A stretch of 64,000 nt of DNA from Gammaproteobacteria bacterium. Lineage in GTDB: Bacteria > Pseudomonadota > Gammaproteobacteria > Pseudomonadales > Halieaceae. The stretch spans positions 744,001 to 808,000 of the forward strand of contig JAUHXH010000001.1 of NCBI GenBank assembly GCA_030427085.1. Direction: 5' to 3'. Shown here piece after piece: positions 9,279 through 18,751 of this stretch (positions are counted from its first letter, which is position 1; the number at the start of each line of letters is the position of its first letter). The notes beneath the pieces were generated by a model. It searched no databases. It worked only from the letters and a program-made list of their open reading frames with translations, and was not told the origin of the DNA. The position numbers and the translations under genes are program-made.

Positions 9279-10097
9279 TTAGTTAGATTGAACGCGCTCA
9301 CGCCAGTCAGCGATCAACGCGCCCGAGATAGATTGCCGCGGTGGTACCCGGGGCAAATCACTCCAGTGGAACCACTGGGCCTCAACAATTTCCTCATCGT
9401 GGCACACCACATCACCGCTAGTGTATTGAGCAAAAAAGCCGAGCATCAATTGACTGGGAAAGGGCCAGGACTGGGAACCAAAGTATTCGATGTTACTCAC
9501 CTGCACCCCGACTTCTTCGGCGACCTCTCGCCGCAGAGTCTGCTCAGCGCTCTCCCCCGCCTCCACAAATCCGGCCAGGGTGCTGAACATACCCGGCGGA
9601 AACTTCGGCCCGCGCCCCAGCAGAACCTCCTCCCCTCGGTGTACTAGCGTGATGATGGCTGGATTGATCCGGGGGTAAACATTGCTGTCGCAGCTAGCGC
9701 AGTGCATGGCGTTTTCGCCAGCGTTGAATTCCATCGGTGTCGCACAGGCACCGCAAAAGCTGTGCTCCTTGCGCCAGGTCAACAACTGTGAGGCACGACC
9801 GGCGACTGCAAACAGCGCGTCATCGACCCGCCCCAGTATCTGCATCAGGTGACCGGTGGTGTAGGTGACCGGATCGATTTCGACACCCCGGTCGATCTGC
9901 ACGGCGTAGCAGGGCTGGTCCTTCCAGAAGCCCAGAAACTGCTCCCGCTGTGGCTCCCAGCCCATCAAACGTACTGTCCGTCGCGAAATCAAACAGGGCT
10001 CGGCGGCTCGCGGGTCACTGACGAGTGAGCGGCCAGCAAATACCACACACCAGTCTTCCGAACTGACGGGCGGCGGGGAGTTTTCCAGGCGAAGCAT
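9279..10097 (-). CDS. nudC: NAD(+) diphosphatase / RNA decapping hydrolase
   Basis: NudC cleaves NADH and NAD to NMN plus AMP and removes NAD caps from RNA. The 272-residue protein has the four-cysteine zinc ribbon (CGAC and CASC) and a complete Nudix box starting GFVEAGES and ending REVAEEVGV. The NudC-specific signature after the box normally reads SQPWPFPxS; here it is SQSWPFPSQ, with Ser in place of the first Pro. The gene is divergent from nhaB across 162 bases that hold an inverted repeat (GTTGCC/GGCAAC, 10150-10167). Confidence 0.92.
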   Translation of the reverse strand: MLRLENSPPPVSSEDWCVVFAGRSLVSDPRAAEPCLISRRTVRLMGWEPQREQFLGFWKDQPCYAVQIDRGVEIDPVTYTTGHLMQILGRVDDALFAVAGRASQLLTWRKEHSFCGACATPMEFNAGENAMHCASCDSNVYPRINPAIITLVHRGEEVLLGRGPKFPPGMFSTLAGFVEAGESAEQTLRREVAEEVGVQVSNIEYFGSQSWPFPSQLMLGFFAQYTSGDVVCHDEEIVEAQWFHWSDLPRVPPRQSISGALIADWRERVQSN

Positions 10098-10259
10098 GTA
10101 TCAGTCTATCCAGTGGCGCAGCGAGTGAGAGGCGGTATAGTATGCCGCAGTTGCCTGCCGCGGCAACCGACCCCGGGCTGCTTCTGTTTTACGTCCTCCA
10201 GCGAACATGCTATACAGGGCGCCTTTTTTTCGCGCTCGTTAGAATTATCTGGACCCTCC

Positions 10260-11768
10260 ATGACCGACACCCTGGGTAATGCCTTCTGGAGAAACTTCCT
10301 CGGTTCCTCTCCCATCTGGTACAAACAGACCATCATCGCCTTCCTGTTGATCAACCCCGTGGCCCTGTGGCTGCTTGGGCCGTTTGCCACCGGCTGGTTG
10401 TTGATCGTTGAGTTCATCTTTACCTTGGCTCTGGCGCTGCGCTGTTACCCACTTCAGCCTGGTGGCCTGCTGGCGATTGAAGCCGTGGCACTGGGTATGA
10501 CCTCTCCAGAAATGGTGTTCCATGAAGCGGCCGCCAACTTTGAGGTAATCCTGCTGTTGATGTTCATGGTGGCCGGCATCTACTTCATGAAGGATCTTCT
10601 GCTGTTTGTGTTCACGCGCATTCTGCTGCGGGTGCGATCCAAGAAAATGCTGTCACTGCTGTTCTCGCTCGTGGCAGCTGTACTGTCGGCCTTCCTCGAT
10701 GCCCTCACCGTAACGGCCGTTCTGATCAGCGTGGGCGTGGGCTTTTACGCGGTTTACCACAAGGTTGCGTCGGGTAAAGGGTCTCAGGACGAAGGGGCCC
10801 ACGATCACTCGGTGGACGACGGCGTGGTCGACAGTCATCACGAAGACCTCGAAACGTTCCGCGCCTTCCTGCGCAGTTTGTTGATGCACGGTGCCGTCGG
10901 TACTGCGCTGGGTGGTGTGTGTACCCTGGTGGGCGAGCCTCAAAATCTACTGATCGCCACCGTGGCCGGCTGGGATTTCGTATATTTCTTCCTGCATATG
11001 GCGCCGGTCACCATGCCTGTGCTGGCCTGTGGACTGATCACTTGCCTGGTGTTGGAGAGCACCGGCAAATTCGGCTATGGCGTGGAATTGCCCGACTCGG
11101 TTCGCGCCGTGTTGGAAGACTTTCAGTCAAGAGAGGAAGCCCAACGCTCGGTCCGTCAGAACGCGCGACTGCTGGTTCAGGCGCTGGTGGCCCTGTTGTT
11201 GGTGCTGGCGCTCGGCTTCCACTGGGCGGCCGTGGGATTGATCGGCCTGACAGTGATCGTCCTGCTGACGGCATTCAATGGCATTATCGAGGAACACCAG
11301 ATCGGCCACGCGTTTGAAGAAGCCCTGCCCTTTACCGCTCTGCTGGTCGTGTTTTTTGCCGTTGTGGCTGTCATCCACGAGCAGCACCTCTTCACGCCGG
11401 TTATCGACCGGGTGTTAGCCATGGATGCGGAAATCCGGCCGGCTATGTTCTTCCTGGCCAACGGTATATTGTCGATGATCAGTGACAATGTGTTCGTTGC
11501 CACGGTGTATATCACGGAGGTGCAGAATGCGCTGGAGGCGGGCACGATCTCTCGCCAGGAATTTGATCAACTGGCCATCGCGATCAACACCGGCACCAAT
11601 CTGCCCAGTGTCGCAACACCTAACGGCCAGGCCGCTTTCCTGTTCCTGCTGACCTCAGCCCTGGCGCCGCTGATTCGCCTGTCCTACGGCCGCATGGTCT
11701 GGATGGCGCTGCCCTACACGCTCGTGCTGGGCGGCGTTGGAGTGACGGCGGTGTCGCTGTTTGTCTAG
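10260..11768 (+). CDS. nhaB: Na+/H+ antiporter NhaB
   Basis: A 502-residue polytopic membrane protein that closely follows Nha[15 protein letters not shown] at the N terminus, [34 protein letters not shown] and [16 protein letters not shown] are family hallmarks. NhaB exports Na+ in exchange for protons and helps at high salt and neutral to alkaline pH. The ATG at 10260 is chosen because family similarity starts just after it ([11 protein letters not shown]); the 49 residues encoded upstream are unrelated. A possible promoter with TGCTATACA lies at about 10208-10216. It runs convergent with dnaQ. Confidence 0.95.
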   Translation: MTDTLGNAFWRNFLGSSPIWYKQTIIAFLLINPVALWLLGPFATGWLLIVEFIFTLALALRCYPLQPGGLLAIEAVALGMTSPEMVFHEAAANFEVILLLMFMVAGIYFMKDLLLFVFTRILLRVRSKKMLSLLFSLVAAVLSAFLDALTVTAVLISVGVGFYAVYHKVASGKGSQDEGAHDHSVDDGVVDSHHEDLETFRAFLRSLLMHGAVGTALGGVCTLVGEPQNLLIATVAGWDFVYFFLHMAPVTMPVLACGLITCLVLESTGKFGYGVELPDSVRAVLEDFQSREEAQRSVRQNARLLVQALVALLLVLALGFHWAAVGLIGLTVIVLLTAFNGIIEEHQIGHAFEEALPFTALLVVFFAVVAVIHEQHLFTPVIDRVLAMDAEIRPAMFFLANGILSMISDNVFVATVYITEVQNALEAGTISRQEFDQLAIAINTGTNLPSVATPNGQAAFLFLLTSALAPLIRLSYGRMVWMALPYTLVLGGVGVTAVSLFV

Positions 11769-11777
11769 GGCGCGCTG

Positions 11778-12497
11778 TTAGCCCGGAAACAGTTCCCGCC
11801 ACAAGGGGGGTGATCCACTCCCCTTTTCTATTTCCTTTAGCTGTACTTCGTGGGCAGTCAGTTCCTGCTCGCTGGCTCGAACCAGCGGCAGGTCTAATCC
11901 AGCGGCAACCGGACGGCGCGATTCAGCGCCGCTACTTTTACCGCCACCCTCACCTTCATCAGACAGCACCAGCGACGTTTGCCCACCGGTGAGCGCAAGG
12001 TAGACGTCAGCCAGGATCTCGGCATCGAGTAGCGCGCCGTGAAGGTCACGTTGGGAGTTGTCCACACCGTAGCGTTGACAGAGAGCGTCCAGGTTGTTGC
12101 GTTGACCCGGATGGCGGGTGCGCGCCAGCATCAGGCTGTCCACAATGCTGCACACCTGCTCCAGCGGCTTGTAGCCCTGGTCGAGGCGCGCCAGTTCGGC
12201 ATCCAGGAAGCCCACGTCAAACGCGGCGTTGTGGATCACCAGTTCGGCGCCTTCCACGAATCGGTAAAAGTCGTCGGCAATTTTTGCGAAGCGGGGTTTG
12301 TCCGCCAGGAACTCATTGGTGATGCCGTGTACTTCTATCGCGCCCTGGTCGATCTCGCGATCAGGCTGGATGTACTGGTGGTAGTGATTGCCGCTCAGTT
12401 TGCGGTTTACCAGTTCGACACAGCCGATCTCGATGATACGGTGACCCTGGCTGACTTCGAGCCCGGTGGTCTCGGTGTCGAGAACAATTTGCCTCAT
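11778..12497 (-). CDS. dnaQ: DNA polymerase III subunit epsilon (proofreading exonuclease)
   Basis: The 3'-5' exonuclease subunit of the replicative polymerase. DEDDh motifs are all present: DTETTG (Exo I, residues 7-12), [11 protein letters not shown] (Exo II) and [14 protein letters not shown] (Exo III with the catalytic His). A QTSLVL segment matches the beta-clamp binding motif seen in E. coli epsilon, followed by a C-terminal tail that binds the alpha subunit in that system. At 239 residues the length is usual. Its start overlaps the rnhA stop by 4 bases, so here the two genes are co-directional and coupled; in E. coli they are divergent. Confidence 0.95.
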   Translation of the reverse strand: MRQIVLDTETTGLEVSQGHRIIEIGCVELVNRKLSGNHYHQYIQPDREIDQGAIEVHGITNEFLADKPRFAKIADDFYRFVEGAELVIHNAAFDVGFLDAELARLDQGYKPLEQVCSIVDSLMLARTRHPGQRNNLDALCQRYGVDNSQRDLHGALLDAEILADVYLALTGGQTSLVLSDEGEGGGKSSGAESRRPVAAGLDLPLVRASEQELTAHEVQLKEIEKGSGSPPLWRELFPG

Positions 12498-12949
12498 GGC
12501 TTGGCAGCTCCCTTGTTCGGCAGTTCATCAATGCCGCGATTGGCCAGTCGGTCGGCTATCTCATTTTCCCGGTGGCCACTGTGGCCTTTCACCCAGCGCC
12601 ACTCTATCTCGTGGCGCGACGCCTGCTCATCCAGCGCCTGCCACAGATCAACATTCTTTACCGGCTTTTTACTGGCGGTCTTCCAGCCCTTGGCTTTCCA
12701 ACCTGCCAGCCACTGGGTTATGCCGTTTTTGACGTACACTGAATCGGTGGTGAGCACCACCTGGCAGGATTCGCTGAGCGCGCCCAGCCCTTCGATGGCG
12801 GCCTGTAATTCCATGCGATTGTTGGTGGTGTGGGCCTCGCCGCCGTAGAGCTCTCGTTCGTTGCCGCGATAGCGCAATAGCGCGCCCCAACCGCCTGGCC
12901 CGGGGTTCCCCCGACAGGCGCCGTCGGTAAAAATTTCAACCTGCTTCAA
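12494..12949 (-). CDS. rnhA: Ribonuclease HI
   Basis: RNase HI degrades the RNA strand of RNA-DNA hybrids. All catalytic acidic residues appear in order: [30 protein letters not shown] and [14 protein letters not shown]. The start is set at TTG 12949 ([10 protein letters not shown]), giving a typical 151-residue protein; the TTG overlaps the stop of the upstream methyltransferase gene (TTGA), with an AGGA ribosome site about 10 bases ahead. The longer upstream reading frame merely shadows the methyltransferase. Confidence 0.94.
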   Translation of the reverse strand: MKQVEIFTDGACRGNPGPGGWGALLRYRGNERELYGGEAHTTNNRMELQAAIEGLGALSESCQVVLTTDSVYVKNGITQWLAGWKAKGWKTASKKPVKNVDLWQALDEQASRHEIEWRWVKGHSGHRENEIADRLANRGIDELPNKGAAKP

Positions 12950-13746
12950 TCGTTTTTGTTCCTGTTCCGTAAGCCCGGGACTGCGGGTGTGGGCTGGGGT
13001 GCCGGGTCCGACACCAGTCCGATCAGGCGCCGACTGCGGCCCTGCGCCAGGCGGCGCGGTTCCACCCTGCCACATACTTGTTTGATGGCATGAAGGACAT
13101 ACACCCCCCCCAGCGGCCAGTTGCGTTGCCCAAGCCATTGGTCACTGTTGCGAAGCCACTCGTGCAGACGGCCGGTGCGGGGGGCCGGCAGTGTGTACAG
13201 GTAGTCCGCCGATTGCAACTCGCAACCGATCAGATGCAACCAATCGATCATGCGCGGCGCCCCCACGGTGCGGCGGGCGGGCCAGGGGCCGTAACCCAGC
13301 CGCGCCTGAATGGCGTGCGCCATATTCCCGGGGCTGTAGGGATTGAAGCCCAGCAGAATAAGGCGACCCTGAGGCGCCAGTACCCGGTGCATTTCGCGCA
13401 GGGACTGGTGGGGGTTGTCGGAGAACTCCACGGCGTGATGAGCTACCAGTACATCGACGCTGTCAGATTCCAGCGGTATCTCGTCGCCCGTGCACAGCAG
13501 TGAAACACGCCCACCGGGACAGGCTGCAGCATATACATGGTGGTTGATGCGACTGCCGTCGATCAGCGTATGGTCGCGGGTAACGCCCAATTGCAGGATG
13601 TGGTAGCCGAAGGCCGTTTCCAGCAACTGCGCCACGCGATCGCGCTGCTTCGACAGCAGGTATTGGCCGCTTTCCCGGCTGTACCAGTGTTCCAGCGCTT
13701 CACACACTGCCGGCGCTGACTTCGGGGTATTTATTGCCCTGTCCAT
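12946..13746 (-). CDS. Class I SAM-dependent methyltransferase (YafS-like)
   Basis: A 266-residue methyltransferase of the type found between gloB and rnhA in many gammaproteobacteria. Visible features are the LQLGVTRDH segment in place of the usual glycine-rich SAM loop, [22 protein letters not shown] (motif II region) and [23 protein letters not shown]. The substrate of this group is unknown. ATG 13746 is used; a GTG at 13773 would add nine residues but lacks a ribosome site. It is divergent from gloB with only about 45 bases between starts. Confidence 0.85.
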   Translation of the reverse strand: MDRAINTPKSAPAVCEALEHWYSRESGQYLLSKQRDRVAQLLETAFGYHILQLGVTRDHTLIDGSRINHHVYAAACPGGRVSLLCTGDEIPLESDSVDVLVAHHAVEFSDNPHQSLREMHRVLAPQGRLILLGFNPYSPGNMAHAIQARLGYGPWPARRTVGAPRMIDWLHLIGCELQSADYLYTLPAPRTGRLHEWLRNSDQWLGQRNWPLGGVYVLHAIKQVCGRVEPRRLAQGRSRRLIGLVSDPAPQPTPAVPGLRNRNKND

Positions 13747-13790
13747 GGCCACATGGTAGCGTATTTTTTTCACTGCGGGGACCGCGTCAC

Positions 13791-14561
13791 ATGTTGTCTG
13801 TTACACCTATACCGGCCTTCTCCGACAACTACATCTGGCTGCTTCAGGCCCCGGATTCTGGTGCCTGGGTGGTTGATCCGGGCGACGGTGCTGCTGTGTG
13901 CAAGGCACTTGACGAACGCGGCCTGACGCTGGACGGGATTCTCGTCACCCACCACCACATGGACCACGTGGGCGGGCTCGACCTGCTGGTCGAGCGCTAC
14001 GCACCAACTATCATCGGTCCCGACAACCCGGCCATCACCCAGATCGGCCAGCGTGTGACTGACGGGGACCGGGTTACGGTGCTTGGACAGACTTTCAAAG
14101 TGTTAGCCGTGCCGGGTCACACCCTCGACCATATCGCCTATTTCTGTGCGCAGCCCACACCTCTACTGTTCTGTGGCGACACGCTGTTCGCCGGTGGCTG
14201 TGGCCGAATTTTCGAGGGCACAGCGCCGATGATGTATACATCGCTACAGCGGCTGGCATCGCTTCCCGCGGACACGCGTGTATACTGCGCCCACGAATAC
14301 ACCCTGGCCAACCTGGCTTTCGCCGCCGCTGTCGAGCCAGACAGTGGCCCTTTGCGTGAGCGTGTCGCCGCCGCCAGGTTGTTGCGGGAGAATGGAGAGC
14401 CCACCGTACCCTCCAATCTGGCCCTCGAACTGGCGACTAACCCCTTCCTGCGCGCGACGCAGCCGGGCGTGGCCCACGCATTGGCCCACCGGGATGGTGT
14501 TGACGCCGACGATCCCGTGGCCGTTTTTGCCGCCACCAGAGCCTGGAAGGACAACTTCTAA
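13791..14561 (+). CDS. gloB: Hydroxyacylglutathione hydrolase (glyoxalase II)
   Basis: GloB hydrolyses S-lactoylglutathione to lactate and glutathione, the second step of methylglyoxal detoxification. The 256-residue metallo-beta-lactamase-fold protein has the binuclear metal motif THHHMDH, the GHTLDH and FCGDTLFAGGCGR segments, and a C-terminal substrate-binding helical region. The ATG at 13791 follows a GGGGA ribosome site. An in-frame extension further upstream has no family similarity. mltD follows 19 bases later on the same strand. Confidence 0.95.
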   Translation: MLSVTPIPAFSDNYIWLLQAPDSGAWVVDPGDGAAVCKALDERGLTLDGILVTHHHMDHVGGLDLLVERYAPTIIGPDNPAITQIGQRVTDGDRVTVLGQTFKVLAVPGHTLDHIAYFCAQPTPLLFCGDTLFAGGCGRIFEGTAPMMYTSLQRLASLPADTRVYCAHEYTLANLAFAAAVEPDSGPLRERVAAARLLRENGEPTVPSNLALELATNPFLRATQPGVAHALAHRDGVDADDPVAVFAATRAWKDNF

Positions 14562-14580
14562 TAAATACTATTAAATCAAT

Positions 14581-15951
14581 ATGTTGTATCGTTTATTTAA
14601 AGTAATTGCTTTATCCGTTGCCGTGTCGGCCTGTCAGTCTCTGCCGCCCTTTATGGGCGGCACAGGTCCAGAGCCCGTCAATGCCCCGCATGAACCGACG
14701 ACTCAATCCGAAGTGGTCGTAGGAACGGACACCGAGTCAGATTACAGCGAGCCCACTGTGGCGGAAGTAGTTGTTCCCGAGCCCGACGCCGACCTATGGG
14801 CGCGGATCCAGCGCCAACTCAGCTTGCCGACCGATCATCCCCGTGTCGTTGAAGCGCGCCAGCGTTACCTGCGCGAACAGCGCTATATGGCCATTGTGAC
14901 CGAGCGTGCCAGCCCCTATCTGTACTACATCGTGGAGCAAGTGGAAGCACGCGGCATGCCGATTGAAATTGCCCTGCTGCCCATGGTGGAGAGTGCGTTC
15001 AACCCCTTCGCCCTGTCCGGTGACAATGCCGCGGGGTTGTGGCAAATCATGCCTCGGACCGGCACGCAATTGGGCCTGGCCCAGAACTGGTGGTACGACG
15101 GCCGTCTCGACCTGCGCGACTCCACCGATGCCGCGCTGGACTACCTGGAGGAAATGCAGCAGTCCCTGGATGGCGACTGGCTGTTGGCGCTGGCTGCGTA
15201 TAACTCCGGTAAGGGTCGTGTGCTGCGAGCCCGCAAGAAAAATGACCGCAAGGGCAAGGGGACGGATTACTGGTCCATTGATCTGCCCCGCGAAACGGAA
15301 CACTACATACCCCGCCTGCTCGCCATCGCCAGTATCCTGGCACGACCCGATCACTACGGCGTAGCACTGGCCGAAGTGCCCAACGCGCCCTACTTCGAAG
15401 CGGTATCAACCGGAGGGCAAATCGAGCTGGCCCGAGCGGCCAAACTGGCCGACCTGTCCCATCTGGAACTGTTGAAGCTTAATCCCGGCCACCTGCGCTG
15501 GGCTACCGCGCCCGAGCAAGCGGGCGAGTTGCTGGTGCCCAGCGACAAGGCGCCCCGTCTGGTAGCGGGTATTGCCGAACTGCCGGCAGACCAACGCGTC
15601 ACCTGGCAGCACTACCGCATTCGCTCCGGAGACAACCTGATCGGGATTGCCCGCCGCTTCGACACTCAGGTAGACACCTTGCGTGCGGTCAACAATATCC
15701 GCGGTAGTTTCATCCGCGCCGGAGAAACATTACTGATCCCCAATTCCACCGAGTACACCGCCAGCCTCGCCCTCGCCGGTGTGCGCAAAAGCCGGAAAAT
15801 GGGGTACCAGGTGCGCCGCGGGGATTCGCTCTACCGCATTGCCGGTCGCTTCAAGGTCAGTGTCAATGACATCGTGCAATGGAACTCACTGGACCCCACC
15901 GCCTATCTGCAGCCAGGCCAGAAACTGACGATTTACCCCCGCGGCGGCTGA
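14581..15951 (+). CDS. mltD: Membrane-bound lytic murein transglycosylase D
   Basis: A 456-residue outer-membrane lipoprotein (signal ending VSACQS) that cleaves peptidoglycan with formation of 1,6-anhydromuramic acid. The SLT domain has the catalytic Glu in MVESAFNPFALSG and the AAGLWQIMPRTG motif. Two LysM peptidoglycan-binding modules lie at the C terminus (YRIRSGDNLIGIARRF and YQVRRGDSLYRIAGRF). Many MltD proteins carry one or more LysM repeats. The gene lies between gloB and rlmG with very short spacers, suggesting one transcript. Confidence 0.95.
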   Translation: MLYRLFKVIALSVAVSACQSLPPFMGGTGPEPVNAPHEPTTQSEVVVGTDTESDYSEPTVAEVVVPEPDADLWARIQRQLSLPTDHPRVVEARQRYLREQRYMAIVTERASPYLYYIVEQVEARGMPIEIALLPMVESAFNPFALSGDNAAGLWQIMPRTGTQLGLAQNWWYDGRLDLRDSTDAALDYLEEMQQSLDGDWLLALAAYNSGKGRVLRARKKNDRKGKGTDYWSIDLPRETEHYIPRLLAIASILARPDHYGVALAEVPNAPYFEAVSTGGQIELARAAKLADLSHLELLKLNPGHLRWATAPEQAGELLVPSDKAPRLVAGIAELPADQRVTWQHYRIRSGDNLIGIARRFDTQVDTLRAVNNIRGSFIRAGETLLIPNSTEYTASLALAGVRKSRKMGYQVRRGDSLYRIAGRFKVSVNDIVQWNSLDPTAYLQPGQKLTIYPRGG

Positions 15952-15956
15952 AACGC

Positions 15957-17072
15957 ATGCCCGCCGCGGCCCCCCAGCGCTGCACCACACCCTATGGCGA
16001 ACTGCATCTCGTTCGCTACCCACGGCGCAATCCCGAACCCCTGCAGGCCTGGTGCAGCGCCGACCTCCTGCTGCTGGAAGCTGCCGCCGCGCGCGGCCTG
16101 TGCGAGCGCTTGCTTTGCGTCAATGATGATTTCGGTGCGCTGACACTCGCCGCACCCGATGGCACAGCCTGGCTGGACTCCTGGCTCAGCGCCGAGGCCC
16201 TGGCCCGAAATGCCCAGGCAAATGAACGGCCCTACTCAGTGACGTCGATGCCTGGCTTGCCGTCACCCGACTGCAGCGGTGTACTGATCCGTATCCCCAA
16301 ACAGCTGGCGTTATTGCGCTGGCAACTACAGCTACTGGCCCAGCATCTGCCAACAGGGACGCCGGTGCTACTGGCCGGCATGGACAAACACCTGGCCCCG
16401 AATACAGCAGAGGAAATTGAGGCCGTGCTGGGGGCCACAGAGCGCCATCGGGGCGCGCGACGAGCGCGCGTATTCAGCGCCCGTGTGCCAGCGAACGCGG
16501 AGTGTCCTGACATACCATGGCGGCGCTTCCAGTGTGACTATCTGCCGAACTCAGTGCACAGCCTGCCAGGTGTTTTCAGTGGTGATTCGCTTGATATCGG
16601 CAGCCGTTTTCTGCTCGACAACCTCAGCCAGTTACGCCCTGCCGAGCGCTGTATGGACCTGGCCTGTGGCAACGGCGTGCTCGGGCTTGCCGCCGCCCAT
16701 CAGGGGCTGGTTGGCGCACTGGTATTTTGCGATGAGTCGGCCATGGCATTGGCCAGTGCCAAGGATAACGCCACACGCATGGACCTTTCCGCTGATACCG
16801 GGTTTTGCTGGGGTGATGGCAGCGGCGCCTATGAGGGGGAACCCGTAGACAGCATTCTATGCAACCCGCCGTTCCATCTGGGACACACCGTGGATGAATA
16901 TGCCGGGCGCCGCCTGCTGCAACAGGCAGCACGCCAATTGAAACCCGGCGGGCAGTTACTGGCCGTTGCCAACCGTCACCTGACCTACGGGCCGGCACTG
17001 CAACGCAGTTTCACTTCGGTAAAACAGGTCGCTCAAAACCGTAAATTTACCCTCTGGTCGGCGATTCGCTGA
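15957..17072 (+). CDS. rlmG: 23S rRNA (guanine-N2)-methyltransferase RlmG
   Basis: This 371-residue protein has the two-domain RsmC/RlmG layout: an inactive N-terminal methyltransferase-like half (LLCVNDDFGALTLA) and an active C-terminal half with DLACGNGVLGLAAA (SAM binding) and LCNPPFHLGH (NPPF catalytic motif). RlmG methylates G1835 of 23S rRNA in E. coli. The N-terminal LHLVRYPRRNPEPLQAW is closer to RlmG than to RsmC. The start is placed at ATG 15957, just after the mltD stop. Its 3' end overlaps the convergent cobB gene by 26 bases. Confidence 0.88.
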   Translation: MPAAAPQRCTTPYGELHLVRYPRRNPEPLQAWCSADLLLLEAAAARGLCERLLCVNDDFGALTLAAPDGTAWLDSWLSAEALARNAQANERPYSVTSMPGLPSPDCSGVLIRIPKQLALLRWQLQLLAQHLPTGTPVLLAGMDKHLAPNTAEEIEAVLGATERHRGARRARVFSARVPANAECPDIPWRRFQCDYLPNSVHSLPGVFSGDSLDIGSRFLLDNLSQLRPAERCMDLACGNGVLGLAAAHQGLVGALVFCDESAMALASAKDNATRMDLSADTGFCWGDGSGAYEGEPVDSILCNPPFHLGHTVDEYAGRRLLQQAARQLKPGGQLLAVANRHLTYGPALQRSFTSVKQVAQNRKFTLWSAIR

Positions 17073-17772
17073 GCAGCAACTCCGCCACCCACTGCGGCAC
17101 CATCTCCCCGGCTAATCCACGGCGGCACTCGTGGAACAGTCCGCTCACGTCACTGGGATCACGATTAATTTCCAGGGTGTAGGCGCCCGCGGCGCGCGCC
17201 ACCTGTACAAAACCGGCGGCCGGGTACACCGCCCCGGAGGTGCCAATGGCCACGAACAAATCGCAGTGGGACAACACCGCGTCGATTTCATCCATGTAGT
17301 AAGGAATTTCACCAAACCAGACAATATCCGGACGCAGCCCGCCCTGTTGATGACAGGTCGGGCAGGCGGTGCCGCCGTCAAAGGTGTTCGGCGCTGCGCC
17401 GGTGTGGCCGCAGTGCAGACAACGCATCTGCATCAGTTCCCCGTGCATGTGGTAGACCGCCGCCGAGCCACCTCGCTCGTGTAAATCATCGACGTTCTGG
17501 GTGATCAGCGTAACAGTGGCTCGACTTTGCCGGGCTAGATCGGCGAGTGCCCGGTGCGCGGGGTTGGGCTTCACGGTATGTAGTTGTTCCCGCCGGGCGT
17601 TGTAAAAGCGGTACACCAGCTCCGGATCACGAGCGAAGGCTTCCGGTGTGGCAACCGCCATTGGGTCGTGCCCCTCCCACAAGCCGTCGGCATCGCGGAA
17701 GGTAGCAACACCGGACTCGGCCGAGATTCCCGCGCCGGTGAGTATGACAATTTGGTCAAACTGGCGATCCAT
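17047..17772 (-). CDS. cobB: NAD-dependent protein deacylase (sirtuin, CobB type)
   Basis: A 241-residue class III sirtuin that removes acetyl or succinyl groups from lysines using NAD. Motifs in order: GAGISAESGVATFRD (NAD binding), YNARREQL (the Tyr/Arg pair associated with desuccinylase activity), TQNVDDLHERGG, the catalytic His in YHMHGEL, and the zinc ribbon (CLHC then CPTC). It starts at ATG 17772 and its end overlaps rlmG on the opposite strand. Confidence 0.92.
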   Translation of the reverse strand: MDRQFDQIVILTGAGISAESGVATFRDADGLWEGHDPMAVATPEAFARDPELVYRFYNARREQLHTVKPNPAHRALADLARQSRATVTLITQNVDDLHERGGSAAVYHMHGELMQMRCLHCGHTGAAPNTFDGGTACPTCHQQGGLRPDIVWFGEIPYYMDEIDAVLSHCDLFVAIGTSGAVYPAAGFVQVARAAGAYTLEINRDPSDVSGLFHECRRGLAGEMVPQWVAELLLSESPTRG

Positions 17773-17866
17773 ATACGCTTACCCCCGTTTTAGCGCCCGG
17801 TCGCACTGTACCGGCAAAGCCATTGTGTCACAGTAACACGCAGGCCCCATCGAAGCTGGAGTTGCG

Positions 17867-18733
17867 GTGAAGTTTGTTCTGTCTACCTCATTTAGCAAGG
17901 TCGAGGATCTGACCACCCTGGCGCCGGTGGCCGATGAGTACGGCTGGCATGCCATGTCTTTCTCCGACCATGTGGTCCACCCTGAACAGATAACAACGCC
18001 CTACCCCTACACCGTGGATGGCAATCGGCGCTGGGAGGCCTTTACTGACTGGCCGGATCCCTGGGTGGTGATTGGTGCGCTGTCGGGCATTACCCAACGC
18101 CTGCGCTTCACCAATAACATTTTCGTACTGCCAATGCGCAACCCCTACCTGGTGGCAAAGGCCATCAGCACGGCGGCTGTTGTTACCAATAACCGTATTA
18201 CCCCGGCTTTTGGTGTTGGCTGGTCAGAGGATGAGTTTGCGCTGATGCAGCAGGATTTCCGCACTCGCGGTAAGCGCACCGATGAGATGCTCGAGATCAT
18301 GCGATTGCTCTGGACGGGTGAAATGGTCAGCTATCAGGGTGCCCACTACCAGTTTGATCCAATGGAAATGAATCCGGCCCCCAGTGCGCCGGTGCCCATC
18401 TGGATTGGCGGAATTTCCGAACCGGCCATGCGCCGGGCCGCACGATTGGGCGACGGTTGGGTCAGTGACCTGCAAAGCAGTGAAGAAATTGTGCGCTGTA
18501 TCGGCAAGATTCAGCAGTGGCGACGGGAGTATCAGCGTGAACAAACACCGTTTGAGGTGATGGCCACGCCCTCTGATGCCTGGGAGGTCGAGGGTTACCA
18601 ACGACTGGCAGATCAGGGAGTAACGCACATCCTGACCCTGCCCTGGGCCTTGTACCACGGTGAAACGCAGGACACTGCACTGAAAATCGATGCCATTAAA
18701 CGCTTCGCGGACGAGGTGATCAGCCGCTTTTAA
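17867..18733 (+). CDS. LLM-class (luciferase-like) oxidoreductase, putative F420-type
   Basis: A 288-residue luciferase-like monooxygenase-fold protein similar to the F420-dependent TIGR03619 group: FSDHVVHP, LRFTNNIFVLPMRNPYLVAKAISTAA in two parts, FGVGWSEDEF, and PVPIWIGGISEPAMRRAARLGDGW. It probably uses reduced flavin or F420 to oxidise or reduce a small molecule; the substrate is unknown. The GTG start at 17867 follows a GGAG ribosome site. The gene stands alone between cobB and the helicase gene. F420 use would be unusual in a gammaproteobacterium, so FMN is an alternative. Confidence 0.8.
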   Translation: MKFVLSTSFSKVEDLTTLAPVADEYGWHAMSFSDHVVHPEQITTPYPYTVDGNRRWEAFTDWPDPWVVIGALSGITQRLRFTNNIFVLPMRNPYLVAKAISTAAVVTNNRITPAFGVGWSEDEFALMQQDFRTRGKRTDEMLEIMRLLWTGEMVSYQGAHYQFDPMEMNPAPSAPVPIWIGGISEPAMRRAARLGDGWVSDLQSSEEIVRCIGKIQQWRREYQREQTPFEVMATPSDAWEVEGYQRLADQGVTHILTLPWALYHGETQDTALKIDAIKRFADEVISRF

Positions 18734-18751
18734 GTGGTGGATTTCCTCGCC

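Noticed and set aside
10209-10240. GGCGCC followed by seven T's as a terminator in the nhaB leader
   Set aside because: The stem would be only 3 bp with no loop; too weak to support attenuation.
12039-12848. 269-codon plus-strand frame across dnaQ and rnhA
   Set aside because: Antisense to two genes with all catalytic motifs; no ribosome site or known domain.
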